A DNA stretch of 20,654 nt from Pseudomonadota bacterium (GCA_026400695.1 JAPLON010000129.1:1-20654); one strand, 5' to 3'; positions 8,171 through 16,556 are shown, numbered from the stretch's first letter. Made by a program: numbers and translations. Notes: generated from the letters alone by a model not told the origin.

Positions 8171-8683
8171 CTAAACTTTTTTTGAGATTTTAATCGCTGT
8201 CTTGGTTATTGTTTTAACGACTTTACTTAAAATTTCGAAGCCCTTGATTTCTCTGCCACCGCCTTGTTCTGCTATTTTGCGGTGGTGGTCTTCTTCTTTT
8301 TGAAATTGCTGAATAGTGTCTAACAAACTTTTTTGTTCTGGAAATTCTTTCAAAACATCGATTTGCTGTTGATAATGTTCAACTATCACTTCTTCAACGG
8401 CAATTGTACAAGCGTGGGCGGCACGTTTTCCCATTAACGCGGTAACAGCCCCCATGCCATAGCTTAGTAGGTGCCACAATGGCTGAAACGTGGTTGGCTG
8501 TACTTTGTTTTCAATCATTAATTTTGTAAAAGTTTTAAGGTGTTCAATCTCTTGTTCTGCCATGAACACCAAATCAGGATCGTCGCCTAAAATTTTGCGT
8601 TGTGCCTTATAGATTTGCTGGGCACCAAGCTCGCCGGCATGGTTGACCCGCAATATTGATTTTATTTCTTCGGATGAGTCCAT
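8171..8683 (-). CDS. coq7: Demethoxyubiquinone hydroxylase (Coq7 family)
   Basis: Coq7 is a membrane-bound di-iron enzyme that carries out the last hydroxylation in ubiquinone synthesis. The 170-residue product has the ligand pattern of the family: Glu18 in RVNHAGELGAQQIY, ExxH at 45-48 (EIEH), Glu97/98 and the EEVIVEH segment, and EEDHH at 130-134. It is the short form common in alphaproteobacteria, with a hydrophobic middle for membrane contact. The start is set at the ATG at 8683 (MDSSEEIKSILRVNHAG); the frame is open further upstream, but that part is dsbB read out of frame. It overlaps the end of dsbB by 22 bases, implying translational coupling. Confidence 0.96.
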   Translation of the reverse strand: MDSSEEIKSILRVNHAGELGAQQIYKAQRKILGDDPDLVFMAEQEIEHLKTFTKLMIENKVQPTTFQPLWHLLSYGMGAVTALMGKRAAHACTIAVEEVIVEHYQQQIDVLKEFPEQKSLLDTIQQFQKEEDHHRKIAEQGGGREIKGFEILSKVVKTITKTAIKISKKV

Positions 8684-9177
8684 TCCCGCCAACCAATTAC
8701 TAGTGTTGCAAATAAAAATGCTCCTATAGTCCACCAACTCGCAGGTATTCCAAAAATATACCAATTGATTTGATCGCAGCGTGCAACCTTTTGATTTTTC
8801 ATTTGTTCCTGCAGTGAGTGCATCATTTCTTCTGGGGCACCAGAAATTAAGCTTACTTGACCAACACACGATTGTGGCATTGCCCACCATTTTAGCTCAA
8901 CACCGATGTGGTATCCTGCTAAAATTACTCCACCCAATGCGAGTAAATAAATAATTGTGGCGCCAACTTTACGATAAATTCCTGAAATTACTACACCTAA
9001 CGACAGTGCAATAATTGCCATCATTACATAACGCTCAAATATGCAGAGACTACATGGAACAATGCCAAATCCGTATTCCGCCATATAGCCTGTACACAGC
9101 AGGCTAAAAAAGAATACAGTTACAAACCAGTAGAAATATCTGGAATTTTTAAAAATTTCGTTAATCACCCTATGCAC
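8662..9177 (-). CDS. dsbB: Disulfide bond formation protein DsbB
   Basis: DsbB is an inner-membrane protein that reoxidises DsbA and passes the electrons to ubiquinone. The 171-residue product has the four-helix layout and both redox pairs: Cys42-Cys45 in PCSLC in the first periplasmic loop, and Cys104 and Cys134 in the second (PQSC, ARCDQ). Arg near 49 in IFERY matches the conserved quinone-proximal arginine. The gene overlaps the preceding YqaA-like gene by 13 bases and the following coq7 by 22, a strongly coupled trio. DsbA is not in the window. Confidence 0.95.
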   Translation of the reverse strand: MHRVINEIFKNSRYFYWFVTVFFFSLLCTGYMAEYGFGIVPCSLCIFERYVMMAIIALSLGVVISGIYRKVGATIIYLLALGGVILAGYHIGVELKWWAMPQSCVGQVSLISGAPEEMMHSLQEQMKNQKVARCDQINWYIFGIPASWWTIGAFLFATLVIGWREWTHPKK

Positions 9178-9794
9178 TTCACAATAGCAAACCCTGCTAA
9201 AATTATAGCTAAGCTTACCAAAAGCGCCAGAGTTAAATATTTTTCAATGTATTGTTTTGCAATAGGTCCAAAAAAGTATAATAGCGCTGATAATAGGTAG
9301 AAACGAAAAGCTCTAGCTATGATAGAGGCTGTAATAAATTGCATAAAATCAAACTTGGCAACGCCACTGGCAATGGTTACAAGCTTGTAAGGGATTGGTG
9401 TTAGGCCTTTAAGCGCAATAATCCAAAATCCGTAATTTTGAAAATCGCTTTGAAAGCGATCAAAAGAGCTTTGCATTTGATAGGTATCGATAATCCATTG
9501 TCCAAAAGATGCAAATAAGTAAAAGCCAATTGCGTACCCTAACATTCCACCAACAACAGATGAGACTGTTGCCCAAAAAGCTAAGCGCCAAGCTAATAAA
9601 CGATTCGCTAGAATCATGGGAATTAGCATTAAATCAGGAGGAAGCGGGAAAAATGAACTTTCTGCAAAAGCCATTAAGTACATGATGTATTGGGCACGTT
9701 TAGTGTCTGCAGCTTCTAGGCACCAGTCATACATGCGGCGTAAGAGATTAGGTTGTTTTAACTTTGCCTGTAAGCAAGTTGAATTACTTGTCAT
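9165..9794 (-). CDS. YqaA/DedA-like membrane protein (SNARE-associated/VTT domain)
   Basis: The 209-residue protein has several hydrophobic segments and the family hallmarks ESSFFPLPPDLMLIPM (near residues 45-60), a Gly-rich helix VVGGMLGYAIGFYLF, and the re-entrant-loop signature KGLTPIPYKLVTIASG (about 129-144). This is the YqaA branch of the DedA/VTT superfamily; related proteins flip phospholipids or undecaprenyl phosphate, but the YqaA role is unsettled. It is the first gene of the YqaA-dsbB-coq7 run. Its start faces glmS across about 90 nt. The start used has no obvious strong ribosome site; nearby alternatives would change only a few residues. Confidence 0.88.
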   Translation of the reverse strand: MTSNSTCLQAKLKQPNLLRRMYDWCLEAADTKRAQYIMYLMAFAESSFFPLPPDLMLIPMILANRLLAWRLAFWATVSSVVGGMLGYAIGFYLFASFGQWIIDTYQMQSSFDRFQSDFQNYGFWIIALKGLTPIPYKLVTIASGVAKFDFMQFITASIIARAFRFYLLSALLYFFGPIAKQYIEKYLTLALLVSLAIILAGFAIVKCIG

Positions 9795-9885
9795 TCAGTT
9801 TTTACAAAAAATTTCAGAGCTAGACTTTTATACCACAAAACATGACAATCTCTACATGTATTTGGGGTAAGAATTGGACGAGATT

Positions 9886-11715
9886 ATGTGTGGTATTATT
9901 GGTATTTTATCAAATGAGCAGGTTGGAGGTAGAATAATCGATGGATTGTCACGTTTGGAATATCGTGGTTATGACTCTGCTGGTGTTGCTACGATTGATC
10001 AAAAAGCTATTCAAAGACGTAGATCTGAAGGAAAACTTCAAGCATTGCGAGATGTTTTAGAATCAGATCCAATTTCTGGAACTGTTGGTATTGGCCATAC
10101 TCGTTGGGCTACTCATGGTTTGCCAACTCACCAAAATGCTCATCCTCATGCTACTGATCGAGTGGCTGTTGTGCATAATGGCATTATTGAGAATTATCAG
10201 TTGCTTAAGAATGCTTTAATTAACCAGGGCCTAGTATTTCAAAGTGAAACAGATACAGAAGTCGTGGTGCACCTAATTGATCAGGCTTTGCAAGCTGGTA
10301 AATCGCCAGAAAACGCAGTGCGTGAGACTATTGAAAAATTAGAGGGTGCATTTGCTTTGGCGATTATATTTAAAGACAATCCAGATTTGTTAATTGGCAC
10401 CCGCCGAGGTAGTCCTTTAGTTCTAGGAATTAATGACGATGAGCTATTCTTAGGATCAGATGCTTGGGCACTTGCTCCGTGGACCAAAAAGGTTTGCTAC
10501 CTTGAGGAAGGCGATACTGCTGTTATGCAACGTGGCGCAGAATTTACTTACGAAATTTATGATGCAGATAACCAGGTCGTAAAGCGTCCGTTGAAAGAAT
10601 TAAACTTAGCTATAGGTGCTGCTAATAAAGGAAAATATAGCCACTTTATGCTAAAGGAAATTTTTGAACAGCCACAAACCTTAAGTGATACTTTACTTTC
10701 TTTGGTTGATGAGCAAAGTAAAACTATACAGATTGAGCCGCTGTTTGATCTTTCAAATAAAAATTTACGTATTCGACTGATTTCTTGTGGTACATCATAT
10801 TACGCTTGCCTTATGGCTAAATATTGGTTTGAAAAGATGGCGCATATTTTGTGTGAGGTTGATTTAGCTTCAGAATTTCGTTATCGAGATCCGGTTTTAA
10901 ATAGTGACGATATTTGCGTGTTTGTTTCACAGTCTGGTGAAACTATCGATACCTTAGCAGCGCTTAATTTAGTTAAGGGTGTGGGGTGTCAAACTGTTGC
11001 AATAGTGAACGTGCCTGAAAGTTCGCTGGCGCGTGCTGCCCATAAGCATATTTTAACCATGGCTGGTCCTGAAATTGGTGTAGCTTCAACAAAGGCGTTT
11101 ACGGCACAGTTGATGGTGTTAAATATATTAGCATTGCAAGCCGCGGAATATCGCAAAGTTATGGATAAAGAGGCTGTGCTTAAACATTTTACTGACCTTT
11201 TACATGTGCCAAAACAAGTAAGCCAGGTTTTACAAAATGTTTCAGAATTCGACAAGCTGGGTTTAAGGCTTTCACAAGCTAGGGACATATTGTTCATTGG
11301 TCGGGGTACAAATTACCCAGTGGCTTTAGAGGGTGCCTTAAAGTTGAAAGAGATTTCTTATATTCATGCAGAAGCACATGCTGCAGGTGAATTAAAGCAT
11401 GGCCCGATTGCTTTGGTAGATAAGGTTACTCCGTTAATTGCTATTGCGCCAAATGATGCATGGTTTGAAAAAACTGCTTCGAATATTCAAGAGGTTTCTG
11501 CCCGAGGTGCGCCAATTTTTGTGCTTACGGATGATCATGGCTTTAAAGTAAATGCCCATGAATTTCAAAATATTTGTTTACCTAAATCTAGTAGTGTTGG
11601 TAACTGTTTTATCTACACTTGTGCTGTGCAATGCATTGCATACTATACTGCTTTGCATAAAGGTACGGATGTGGATCAACCGCGAAATCTGGCTAAGTCG
11701 GTCACTGTCGAATAA
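9886..11715 (+). CDS. glmS: Glutamine-fructose-6-phosphate aminotransferase (isomerizing)
   Basis: GlmS makes glucosamine-6-phosphate from fructose-6-phosphate and glutamine, the entry step to UDP-GlcNAc for peptidoglycan and lipid A. The start must be the ATG at 9886, because Met is removed to expose Cys as the glutaminase nucleophile (MCGIIG); GGACGAG sits upstream, and the earlier in-frame TTG at 9874 would bury the Cys. The N-terminal glutaminase has YRGYDSAG, GHTRWATHG and HNGIIENY. The two SIS domains show SCGTSYYA, VSQSGETIDT, STKAFTAQ and ELKHGPIAL, and the protein ends PRNLAKSVTVE as usual. At 609 residues it is full length. It is transcribed alone and ends in a hairpin shared with hpf. 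I see no glmS ribozyme upstream. Confidence 0.98.
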   Translation: MCGIIGILSNEQVGGRIIDGLSRLEYRGYDSAGVATIDQKAIQRRRSEGKLQALRDVLESDPISGTVGIGHTRWATHGLPTHQNAHPHATDRVAVVHNGIIENYQLLKNALINQGLVFQSETDTEVVVHLIDQALQAGKSPENAVRETIEKLEGAFALAIIFKDNPDLLIGTRRGSPLVLGINDDELFLGSDAWALAPWTKKVCYLEEGDTAVMQRGAEFTYEIYDADNQVVKRPLKELNLAIGAANKGKYSHFMLKEIFEQPQTLSDTLLSLVDEQSKTIQIEPLFDLSNKNLRIRLISCGTSYYACLMAKYWFEKMAHILCEVDLASEFRYRDPVLNSDDICVFVSQSGETIDTLAALNLVKGVGCQTVAIVNVPESSLARAAHKHILTMAGPEIGVASTKAFTAQLMVLNILALQAAEYRKVMDKEAVLKHFTDLLHVPKQVSQVLQNVSEFDKLGLRLSQARDILFIGRGTNYPVALEGALKLKEISYIHAEAHAAGELKHGPIALVDKVTPLIAIAPNDAWFEKTASNIQEVSARGAPIFVLTDDHGFKVNAHEFQNICLPKSSSVGNCFIYTCAVQCIAYYTALHKGTDVDQPRNLAKSVTVE

Positions 11716-11730
11716 GTTGATGGTTTAAAA

Positions 11731-11753
11731 AAGGGGCTCTTTTAGAGCCCCTT
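11731..11753. terminator. Bidirectional terminator between glmS and hpf
   Basis: A perfect 10-bp inverted repeat (AAGGGGCTCT at 11731-11740, AGAGCCCCTT at 11744-11753) with a 3-nt loop lies between the convergent stops of glmS (11715) and hpf (11760). On the minus strand it is followed by a run of six T's in total, a good intrinsic terminator for hpf. On the plus strand the following TTAGTTTATT is a weaker U-tract for glmS. Confidence 0.85.
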
Positions 11754-11759
11754 AGTTTA

Positions 11760-12317
11760 TTAAGCACATTTGCTTGGATCAATCCAACCTACGTTGCCAT
11801 CTTTTCTTCTGTAAACTACGTTTAACTGGTCATTAGCTGCATTTTTAAACATCACTACTGGTGAATCCGCTAAATCAAGTTTCATTACGGCTTCACTAAC
11901 TGTTAAGTGATGAATTTCATGGGCCATTTCAGCTACTACAACGGGAGTATCAGTGCCGCTATCTTCTGACTTATGATCAACTACTGAATATAAAGCTGAG
12001 ATTGCAGCTACTTCGCTGTGGCGTTTGCGATCGCGTAATCTAGAACGGTATTTTTTGATACGTGTTTCTAGTTTTGTTAATGCATCACCGAAGCTTTTGT
12101 ATGCATCATTGTCGTGACCTTTACTGTGAATAATTAAATTCTTACTAACATGTACGGCTAAATCAGTAATGAATTCGTGATGGTCTTTGCTAAGGTGAAC
12201 TTGAGATTCATGAAGTTCACCAACATATTTATCTAATAGGCTTTTTAGTTCGGTTTCAATAAACGTGTTGAGACTTTCTCCCACTTCTATTTGATGACCT
12301 GCTATTTGTATTGACAT
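11760..12317 (-). CDS. hpf: Ribosome hibernation promoting factor, long form
   Basis: Long HPF binds the decoding region of the 30S subunit and dimerises ribosomes into inactive 100S particles. The 185-residue product has the N-terminal S30AE/HPF domain (MSIQIAGHQIEVGESL, ending in a basic helix IKKYRSRLRDRKR near 95-110), a variable acidic linker, and the C-terminal dimerisation domain of the long form (AVMKLDLADSPVVMFKNA, VVYRRKDGNVGWIDP). The ATG at 12317 is fixed by a strong AAGGAGG just upstream; the frame extends to 12365, but that part overlaps the end of the ABC transporter gene. It sits 14 nt after that gene, so the two are probably cotranscribed. Confidence 0.95.
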   Translation of the reverse strand: MSIQIAGHQIEVGESLNTFIETELKSLLDKYVGELHESQVHLSKDHHEFITDLAVHVSKNLIIHSKGHDNDAYKSFGDALTKLETRIKKYRSRLRDRKRHSEVAAISALYSVVDHKSEDSGTDTPVVVAEMAHEIHHLTVSEAVMKLDLADSPVVMFKNAANDQLNVVYRRKDGNVGWIDPSKCA

Positions 12318-12323
12318 AACCTT

Positions 12324-12330
12324 CCTCCTT
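12324..12330 (-). promoter_or_regulatory. Strong ribosome binding site for hpf
   Basis: On the minus strand AAGGAGG ends 6 nt before the ATG at 12317. It is one of the strongest Shine-Dalgarno matches in the window and decides the hpf start over the longer in-frame reading. It lies in the short gap after the ABC transporter stop. Confidence 0.85.
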
Positions 12331-12331
12331 T

Positions 12332-14089
12332 TTAAGAATCCAAACTTCTCGCTTGCCTTTTCCATAAATGAGCATATTGCCCATCTGAATGTAACAGCTG
12401 CTGGTGAGTTCCTGATTCGATAATTTTACCTTTTTCCAGTACAAAAATCTGGTCGGCATCTATTACAGTTGAAAGTCTATGGGCAACCATAATCGTAGTA
12501 CGACCTTTCATTAACTCATTCAGGGCCATTTGGATGTGACGCTCCGAATCAGTATCAAGCGCAGACGTTGCTTCGTCAAGTAGCAAAATTGGTGATTTTT
12601 TGAGCATTGCTCTCGCAATTGCTAAACGTTGGCGTTGTCCACCGGAAAGACTTACGCCATTTTCACCAACAATAGTGTGGTAGCCTTGGGGTAATCTTTC
12701 AATAAAATCGTGTGCTGCTGCGGCTTTTGCCACATGATATACATCTTCCTCTGAAAAGTTTTGGCATCCATAAGCGATATTTTCAAAAACGCTTAAATCA
12801 AATAAAGCAATTTCTTGGCTAACTAGGGCAATTTGAGAGCGTAATTGCGATAATTCCCAGTCTCTTACGTCGATTCCATCAATAATGACTTGTCCTTGGT
12901 CAATATCATAAAAACGCGGGATTAAGTTAATAATTGTAGACTTACCAGAACCACTGGCACCAACAAGAGCAATGCATTGACCAGCATGAGCCGTAAAACT
13001 AATGCCGTGTAGCGCTTTTTTCTTTGGTCCGTAAGAAAAATATACATCATTGTATTCAACGCGCCCTTTAATTTGTTTTGGTAGTTTAGGTTTTTCAGGA
13101 GAAAGAATTGTAACTGGCGCATCTATAATTTCAAAAACCCTATCGGCTGCTGCTAGTCCTTCTTGAAGGTTTGCATTAAGGTTGCTTAAACGTTTTAGGG
13201 GTTCGTACGCTAAAATGAGAGCACCGATAAATGAAATAAATTCACCTGTGGTTCTGTTATGATGCATTACTTGCAAGCCACCATAGGCAATTACTGAAAT
13301 AATAGCGATGCCACCCATGCTTTCGATAATTGGGTGTCCTAACGATCTTACTCTGGCAGTCTTTACAACAAGCTTGAAAATTTTTTCAATTTGCTTCATC
13401 GCTCGATGCGCTTCGTAATTTTCGGTACCGTATGCTTTTATTACTCTTATTCCTTGAAAAATTTGAGTTAATTGTTTTGTAAAGTGTGCAATTTCTTCTT
13501 GAGCATTAAATGTTACTTTGCGCATTCTTCTGCCAATTCGAATAATTGGCAAAAATGCAGCTGGGAAAATAAAAAAAGACATGCAGGCTAAAAACCAATC
13601 GCGGTAAAACATTACTCCAATTAAAAACAAAAGAGTGAAGCTATCTCGGCCGAAGCCAACAATGGTGGTAGCAACGCTATTGCGCATTAGTGATACATCG
13701 TTTGTGAATCGTGATAAAATTTCACCGCTGTTGCGCTTGTGAAAATAATCAAGGTCTAAGCTAAGTAAATGACCCAGAACTCTGTTTTGAATATCTGAAA
13801 TGATGCTTTGGCCAATACGTGTCATAGTTACAGTTTCACCGTAAGAGGCTAGTCCTTTAATAACAAATGCTGCTAATACCGCTGCGCAAAATGTAAAAAG
13901 TAACATGGGGTCACTTTTTGTAAAAACATCGTCAAAAACTGGTTGTAATAAAAAGGGCAAAGCTGCGGTTGATGCAGCGGTTAGCAGCATAAAAAGGCAG
14001 GCTTTCGCAAAATTAAACTTATAGGGTGATAGGTGTTCGTGAACCAATCTTTTCGCAAGGGACTTTTTCAAGAGATTATTTTCTGTCAT
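12332..14089 (-). CDS. msbA: MsbA-type lipid exporter, ABC transporter with fused membrane and ATPase domains
   Basis: MsbA flips lipid A-core from the inner to the outer leaflet of the inner membrane. The 585-residue half-transporter has six membrane helices in residues about 25-300, including the coupling region SGEILSRFTNDVSLMRN, and a nucleotide-binding domain from about 340: Walker A GASGSGKST (377-385), Q-loop Gln425, signature LSGGQRQRLAIARA (481-494), Walker B ILLLDE (501-506) and switch His537. Length and layout match MsbA/LpxA-core exporters; other type IV ABC exporters cannot be fully excluded on motifs. It is divergent from an O-antigen-ligase-like gene and cotranscribed with hpf. 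No lpxK is adjacent, although msbA-lpxK pairing is common. Confidence 0.88.
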   Translation of the reverse strand: MTENNLLKKSLAKRLVHEHLSPYKFNFAKACLFMLLTAASTAALPFLLQPVFDDVFTKSDPMLLFTFCAAVLAAFVIKGLASYGETVTMTRIGQSIISDIQNRVLGHLLSLDLDYFHKRNSGEILSRFTNDVSLMRNSVATTIVGFGRDSFTLLFLIGVMFYRDWFLACMSFFIFPAAFLPIIRIGRRMRKVTFNAQEEIAHFTKQLTQIFQGIRVIKAYGTENYEAHRAMKQIEKIFKLVVKTARVRSLGHPIIESMGGIAIISVIAYGGLQVMHHNRTTGEFISFIGALILAYEPLKRLSNLNANLQEGLAAADRVFEIIDAPVTILSPEKPKLPKQIKGRVEYNDVYFSYGPKKKALHGISFTAHAGQCIALVGASGSGKSTIINLIPRFYDIDQGQVIIDGIDVRDWELSQLRSQIALVSQEIALFDLSVFENIAYGCQNFSEEDVYHVAKAAAAHDFIERLPQGYHTIVGENGVSLSGGQRQRLAIARAMLKKSPILLLDEATSALDTDSERHIQMALNELMKGRTTIMVAHRLSTVIDADQIFVLEKGKIIESGTHQQLLHSDGQYAHLWKRQARSLDS

Positions 14090-14157
14090 AAATACGGAAT
14101 AACAATTTTGTTAAACCTATCAATTTTTTAAAACCTTAGCAATCACACACAGTTTTT

Positions 14158-15324
14158 ATGCAAGCACAAAATTTTTTGATTCTAAAATGGCTAGTTTTTT
14201 TTGTAGTTTTTGCATGTTTACCTTTTCCTCACGGTAATATTTATCCGTTCGCATTACTAATGGCTGCATGTCTGCATAGTACTAAGAAGTATCAGATTAG
14301 TTATCAAAGGGTTGATTGGCATTTAATTGCCTTCTTGTTTTGGGGTGGGATTAGCGTTTTTTGGGCAAATGATGTGCTGATGACACTAAAGATTTATGGC
14401 AAGGTTGTTTTTATAATGTTGGGTGGTGTGTTGTGGTTTAGTGTTTATAACCAACTAGACCAAGAAAAAAAATATATAGTAAAAAATATTGTTTTTGTAG
14501 CAAGCCTTTTACTTTTATTTTCTTTGTTGGTTTTTGTAATAAATATTAAGTTTGGTGGTAGTCTGTTCAAAGTTATTGCGCCACATGTTTCACCAGCGTT
14601 GGTGCATGCTTCTATTGCCTGTAGCCTTGCCATTTGGTCAAATTTGTTCAAACTTCATAAACTAGTTCGTTCCGCTATTTTAATTTTGGCAATATTTACG
14701 TTGCAGTTTGCGACAAGTGATGCAGCCGCTTTAGGTATATTTTTGGGGGCAGCTACTTTGCTAATGCATAAATTTTTGCCTAATTTTTTAAGGTTCATGT
14801 TTATTTATGGCATGCCAATAGTCTGGTTTTTCATGCCATTTACTTTTTGCTTGTTTACTGTAGAAAATTATCACCAATGGGCGTCTAGTCTAGATCCTAG
14901 TTATACCCATCGTTTGTTTATTTGGAATTCTGTGGTTAATCAAATTTTTGAAAGATTTTGGACAGGGTTTGGTTTTGGTAGTTCACGTTTTAAAGATTTT
15001 GGATTAAAAGCTGAAGAAGTTCTCATTACCATTGGTAATAATCAGCAAATTCTTGATGCTCCAGTGCATCCCCATAATTACATGTTGCAAATTTGGCTTG
15101 AGCTTGGATTTATTGGGGTGTTACTTGCTAGCTTGCTATGGATTGTTTACTGGAATAAACGGTATCAAAAAGTAGATAGTTATTGTATTGCCTTTTGGGC
15201 TAGTACTTTGTGCGTGGCGGTTACAAGTATTAGTGTTTGGCAAAGCTGGTGGTTATTTTTGATGGTTATCTTGTTGCCAATCTATAGCTTTAATAGTAGC
15301 AATGTTAATGCTAGCAGGGCATAA
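14158..15324 (+). CDS. O-antigen ligase/polymerase-like membrane protein (Wzy_C family)
   Basis: The 388-residue protein is almost wholly hydrophobic, with about 10-12 membrane segments and one long periplasmic loop near residues 240-320. That loop holds the family motifs: YTHRLFIWNSV, then WTGFGFGSSRF, and PVHPHNYMLQIWLELGFIG. This is the pattern of the O-antigen ligase (WaaL), Wzy polymerase and related glycan ligases; Arg in HRLFIW and His in HPHN are typically functional. Sequence alone does not separate ligase from polymerase. It diverges from the MsbA-type exporter over 68 nt, fitting lipopolysaccharide assembly, though no glycosyltransferase genes are adjacent. The start ATG at 14158 has a weak ribosome site. 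Confidence 0.85.
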   Translation: MQAQNFLILKWLVFFVVFACLPFPHGNIYPFALLMAACLHSTKKYQISYQRVDWHLIAFLFWGGISVFWANDVLMTLKIYGKVVFIMLGGVLWFSVYNQLDQEKKYIVKNIVFVASLLLLFSLLVFVINIKFGGSLFKVIAPHVSPALVHASIACSLAIWSNLFKLHKLVRSAILILAIFTLQFATSDAAALGIFLGAATLLMHKFLPNFLRFMFIYGMPIVWFFMPFTFCLFTVENYHQWASSLDPSYTHRLFIWNSVVNQIFERFWTGFGFGSSRFKDFGLKAEEVLITIGNNQQILDAPVHPHNYMLQIWLELGFIGVLLASLLWIVYWNKRYQKVDSYCIAFWASTLCVAVTSISVWQSWWLFLMVILLPIYSFNSSNVNASRA

Positions 15325-15332
15325 TTTCTAGC

Positions 15333-15358
15333 AAATTGCTGGTGCCTGCAATTTTTCT
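15333..15358 (+). terminator. Putative terminator after the ligase-like gene
   Basis: AAATTGC (15333-15339) and GCAATTT (15348-15354) form a 7-bp stem with an 8-nt loop, followed by a T-rich tract (TTTTTCT overlapping the stem end). It lies 9 nt past the stop of the ligase-like gene. The stem is AT-rich, so strength is uncertain. Confidence 0.45.
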
Positions 15359-15672
15359 AAAAGCCTATTAACTATTTTTTTACTTTGTTGTGACAGATTA
15401 TTATTAAGTAATCTAAGAGAATTGCAATGAAAATGAAAAAATCTAAAATATTTATGATTGGTTTGAGTCTGGTTTCCTTACAAGCAAGTTTAAGCGCTAG
15501 TACTTGTGTAGTTCCTAATTATGGTCAACCTCCTATGGGGCAACCAGGAATGATGCCACCAGCAGGAATGCCCGGTATGGGATATCCTGGAGGAATGCCT
15601 GGTGGTCAACCAGGAATGATGCCTCAAGGAGGAAATACATGTGTACCAGCAGGTAGTGTTCCAGGGATGATG

Positions 15673-16110
15673 TCTGGTGGACAACCTGGTATGGGTGGAA
15701 TGATGCCACCATCAGGTATGCCTGGTATGGGGTCAGGTGGAATGATGCCATCTGGCGGATGTCCTTATGGAATGGTTCCTGGTGGAGCACCAAGAATGGG
15801 AGGATATCCCGGAATGATGCCAGGAGGTGGACAGCCTGGTATGAGCGGAATGATGCCACCACCAGGAATGCCTGGTATGGGGGCAGGTGGAATGATGCCA
15901 TCTGGCGGATGTCCTTATGGAATGGTTCCTGGCGGAGCGCCAAGAAATCTGGCGGATGTCCTTATGGAATGGTTCCTGGCGGAGCGCCAAGAATGGGTGG
16001 GTATCCCGGAATGATGCCAAGAGGTGGACAACCTGGCATGGGAATGATGCGACCACCACCAGGAATGCCTGGTATGGGTCGTCCTGGTGTGATGATGCCT
16101 AACGGGCAAT
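15673..16110 (+). repeat. About 150-bp imperfect tandem repeats coding 50-residue units
   Basis: Within the Gly/Met/Pro gene, the unit starting TCTGGCGGATGTCC occurs at 15751 and 15901, exactly 150 bp apart, so one unit is 50 codons. The second half of an earlier partial unit matches from about 15673, and the later unit continues after the 47-bp duplication to about 16110 with a few indels in multiples of three. In-frame spacing shows these copies evolved under protein-level selection. Confidence 0.8.
15900..15993 (+). repeat. Exact 47-bp tandem duplication causing a frameshift
   Basis: Bases 15900-15946 and 15947-15993 are identical, beginning ATCTGGCGGATGTCC and ending GCGCCAAGAA. The unit is 47 bp, not a multiple of three. 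Both copies share variants (GGCGGAGCG) that differ from the homologous segment of the first 150-bp unit (GGTGGAGCA), so the second arose from the first recently by slippage or unequal exchange. Confidence 0.93.
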
Positions 16111-16556
16111 GTAATTGCGCTCCTTGTGCTCCGGGGATAATAAATGCCCCAGCAAAAGGAATGAGGGGTGCTCCTGCAATGGGGCCCGCAAAAAAAAAGG
16201 AAGGCCTCCAAGATTACCAGGAAGAAAATTACCCCCAAGACGATGATAGTGCTGATTCTGTAGACGACTCAGAAGATGGAAACCTTGAAGGTGGCGATGG
16301 TGATGAAGATTCAGCATTGCCATCTAATGATGATACTACACAACAGGTAAAAACAGATAAAGTAATCCAACCTACTGCTGTTAAAAAACCTGTTGCTGCG
16401 TCAGAATCCAAAGGAGTATTTGCAGGTGCTATGGCTAAAATAAAATCACTTAAGTTCTGGTAATTCTATATGAAATTCTTTGAATTGATTTTCTGTGCTA
16501 ATAGGCAATAAATACGTTACTGTTAATCGTTGTTGGTTTGATTTTTATTAGAGCTT

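Larger units (their letters stand above)
15427..16463 (+). pseudogene. Secreted Gly/Met/Pro-repeat protein, frameshifted by a 47-bp duplication
   Basis: The ATG at 15427 opens a signal peptide (KKSKIFMIGLSLVSLQASLSA, cleavage near LSA|ST), then a low-complexity chain of PGM/GMPGMG/GMMP motifs with scattered cysteines (SGGCPYGMVPGGAPR). As written this frame ends at 16014 after 195 residues, the last 22 or so out of register. Removing one copy of an exact 47-bp tandem repeat joins it to the frame that runs to 16463, giving a 329-residue protein. The restored C-terminus has CNCAPCAPG, a Lys-rich AKKKEG, a strongly acidic stretch (about DDDSADSVDDSEDG and GGDGDED), and ends VFAGAMAKIKSLKFW. I do not recognise a family; an exported surface or matrix protein is an inference. 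It could be a true pseudogene, a phase-variable gene in the off state, or an assembly error in repeats. Confidence 0.8.

Noticed and set aside
8684..8890. Upstream extension of the Coq7 frame (about 69 residues)
   Set aside because: It is dsbB read in another frame; Coq7 homologues begin near RVNHAGE and a good ATG is present at 8683.
9795..9885. glmS ribozyme/riboswitch upstream of glmS
   Set aside because: The gap is only about 90 nt and shows no ribozyme core that I can recognise; the element is mainly found in Gram-positive bacteria.
15395..15414. Inverted repeat AGATTA...TAATCT before the repeat-protein start, considered as a terminator or operator
   Set aside because: The 6-bp AT-only stem with an 8-nt loop is expected by chance in this composition and has no U-tract.
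15940..15960. Programmed ribosomal frameshift at the break in the repeat gene
   Set aside because: No slippery heptamer or downstream stimulator is visible, and the exact 47-bp duplication fully explains the shift.
15490..16411. Several long open frames on the minus strand in the repeat gene, and extra plus frames
   Set aside because: Low-complexity repeats keep several frames open; compositions rich in His/Trp/Ser and the lack of start signals or any recognisable domain show they are shadows.
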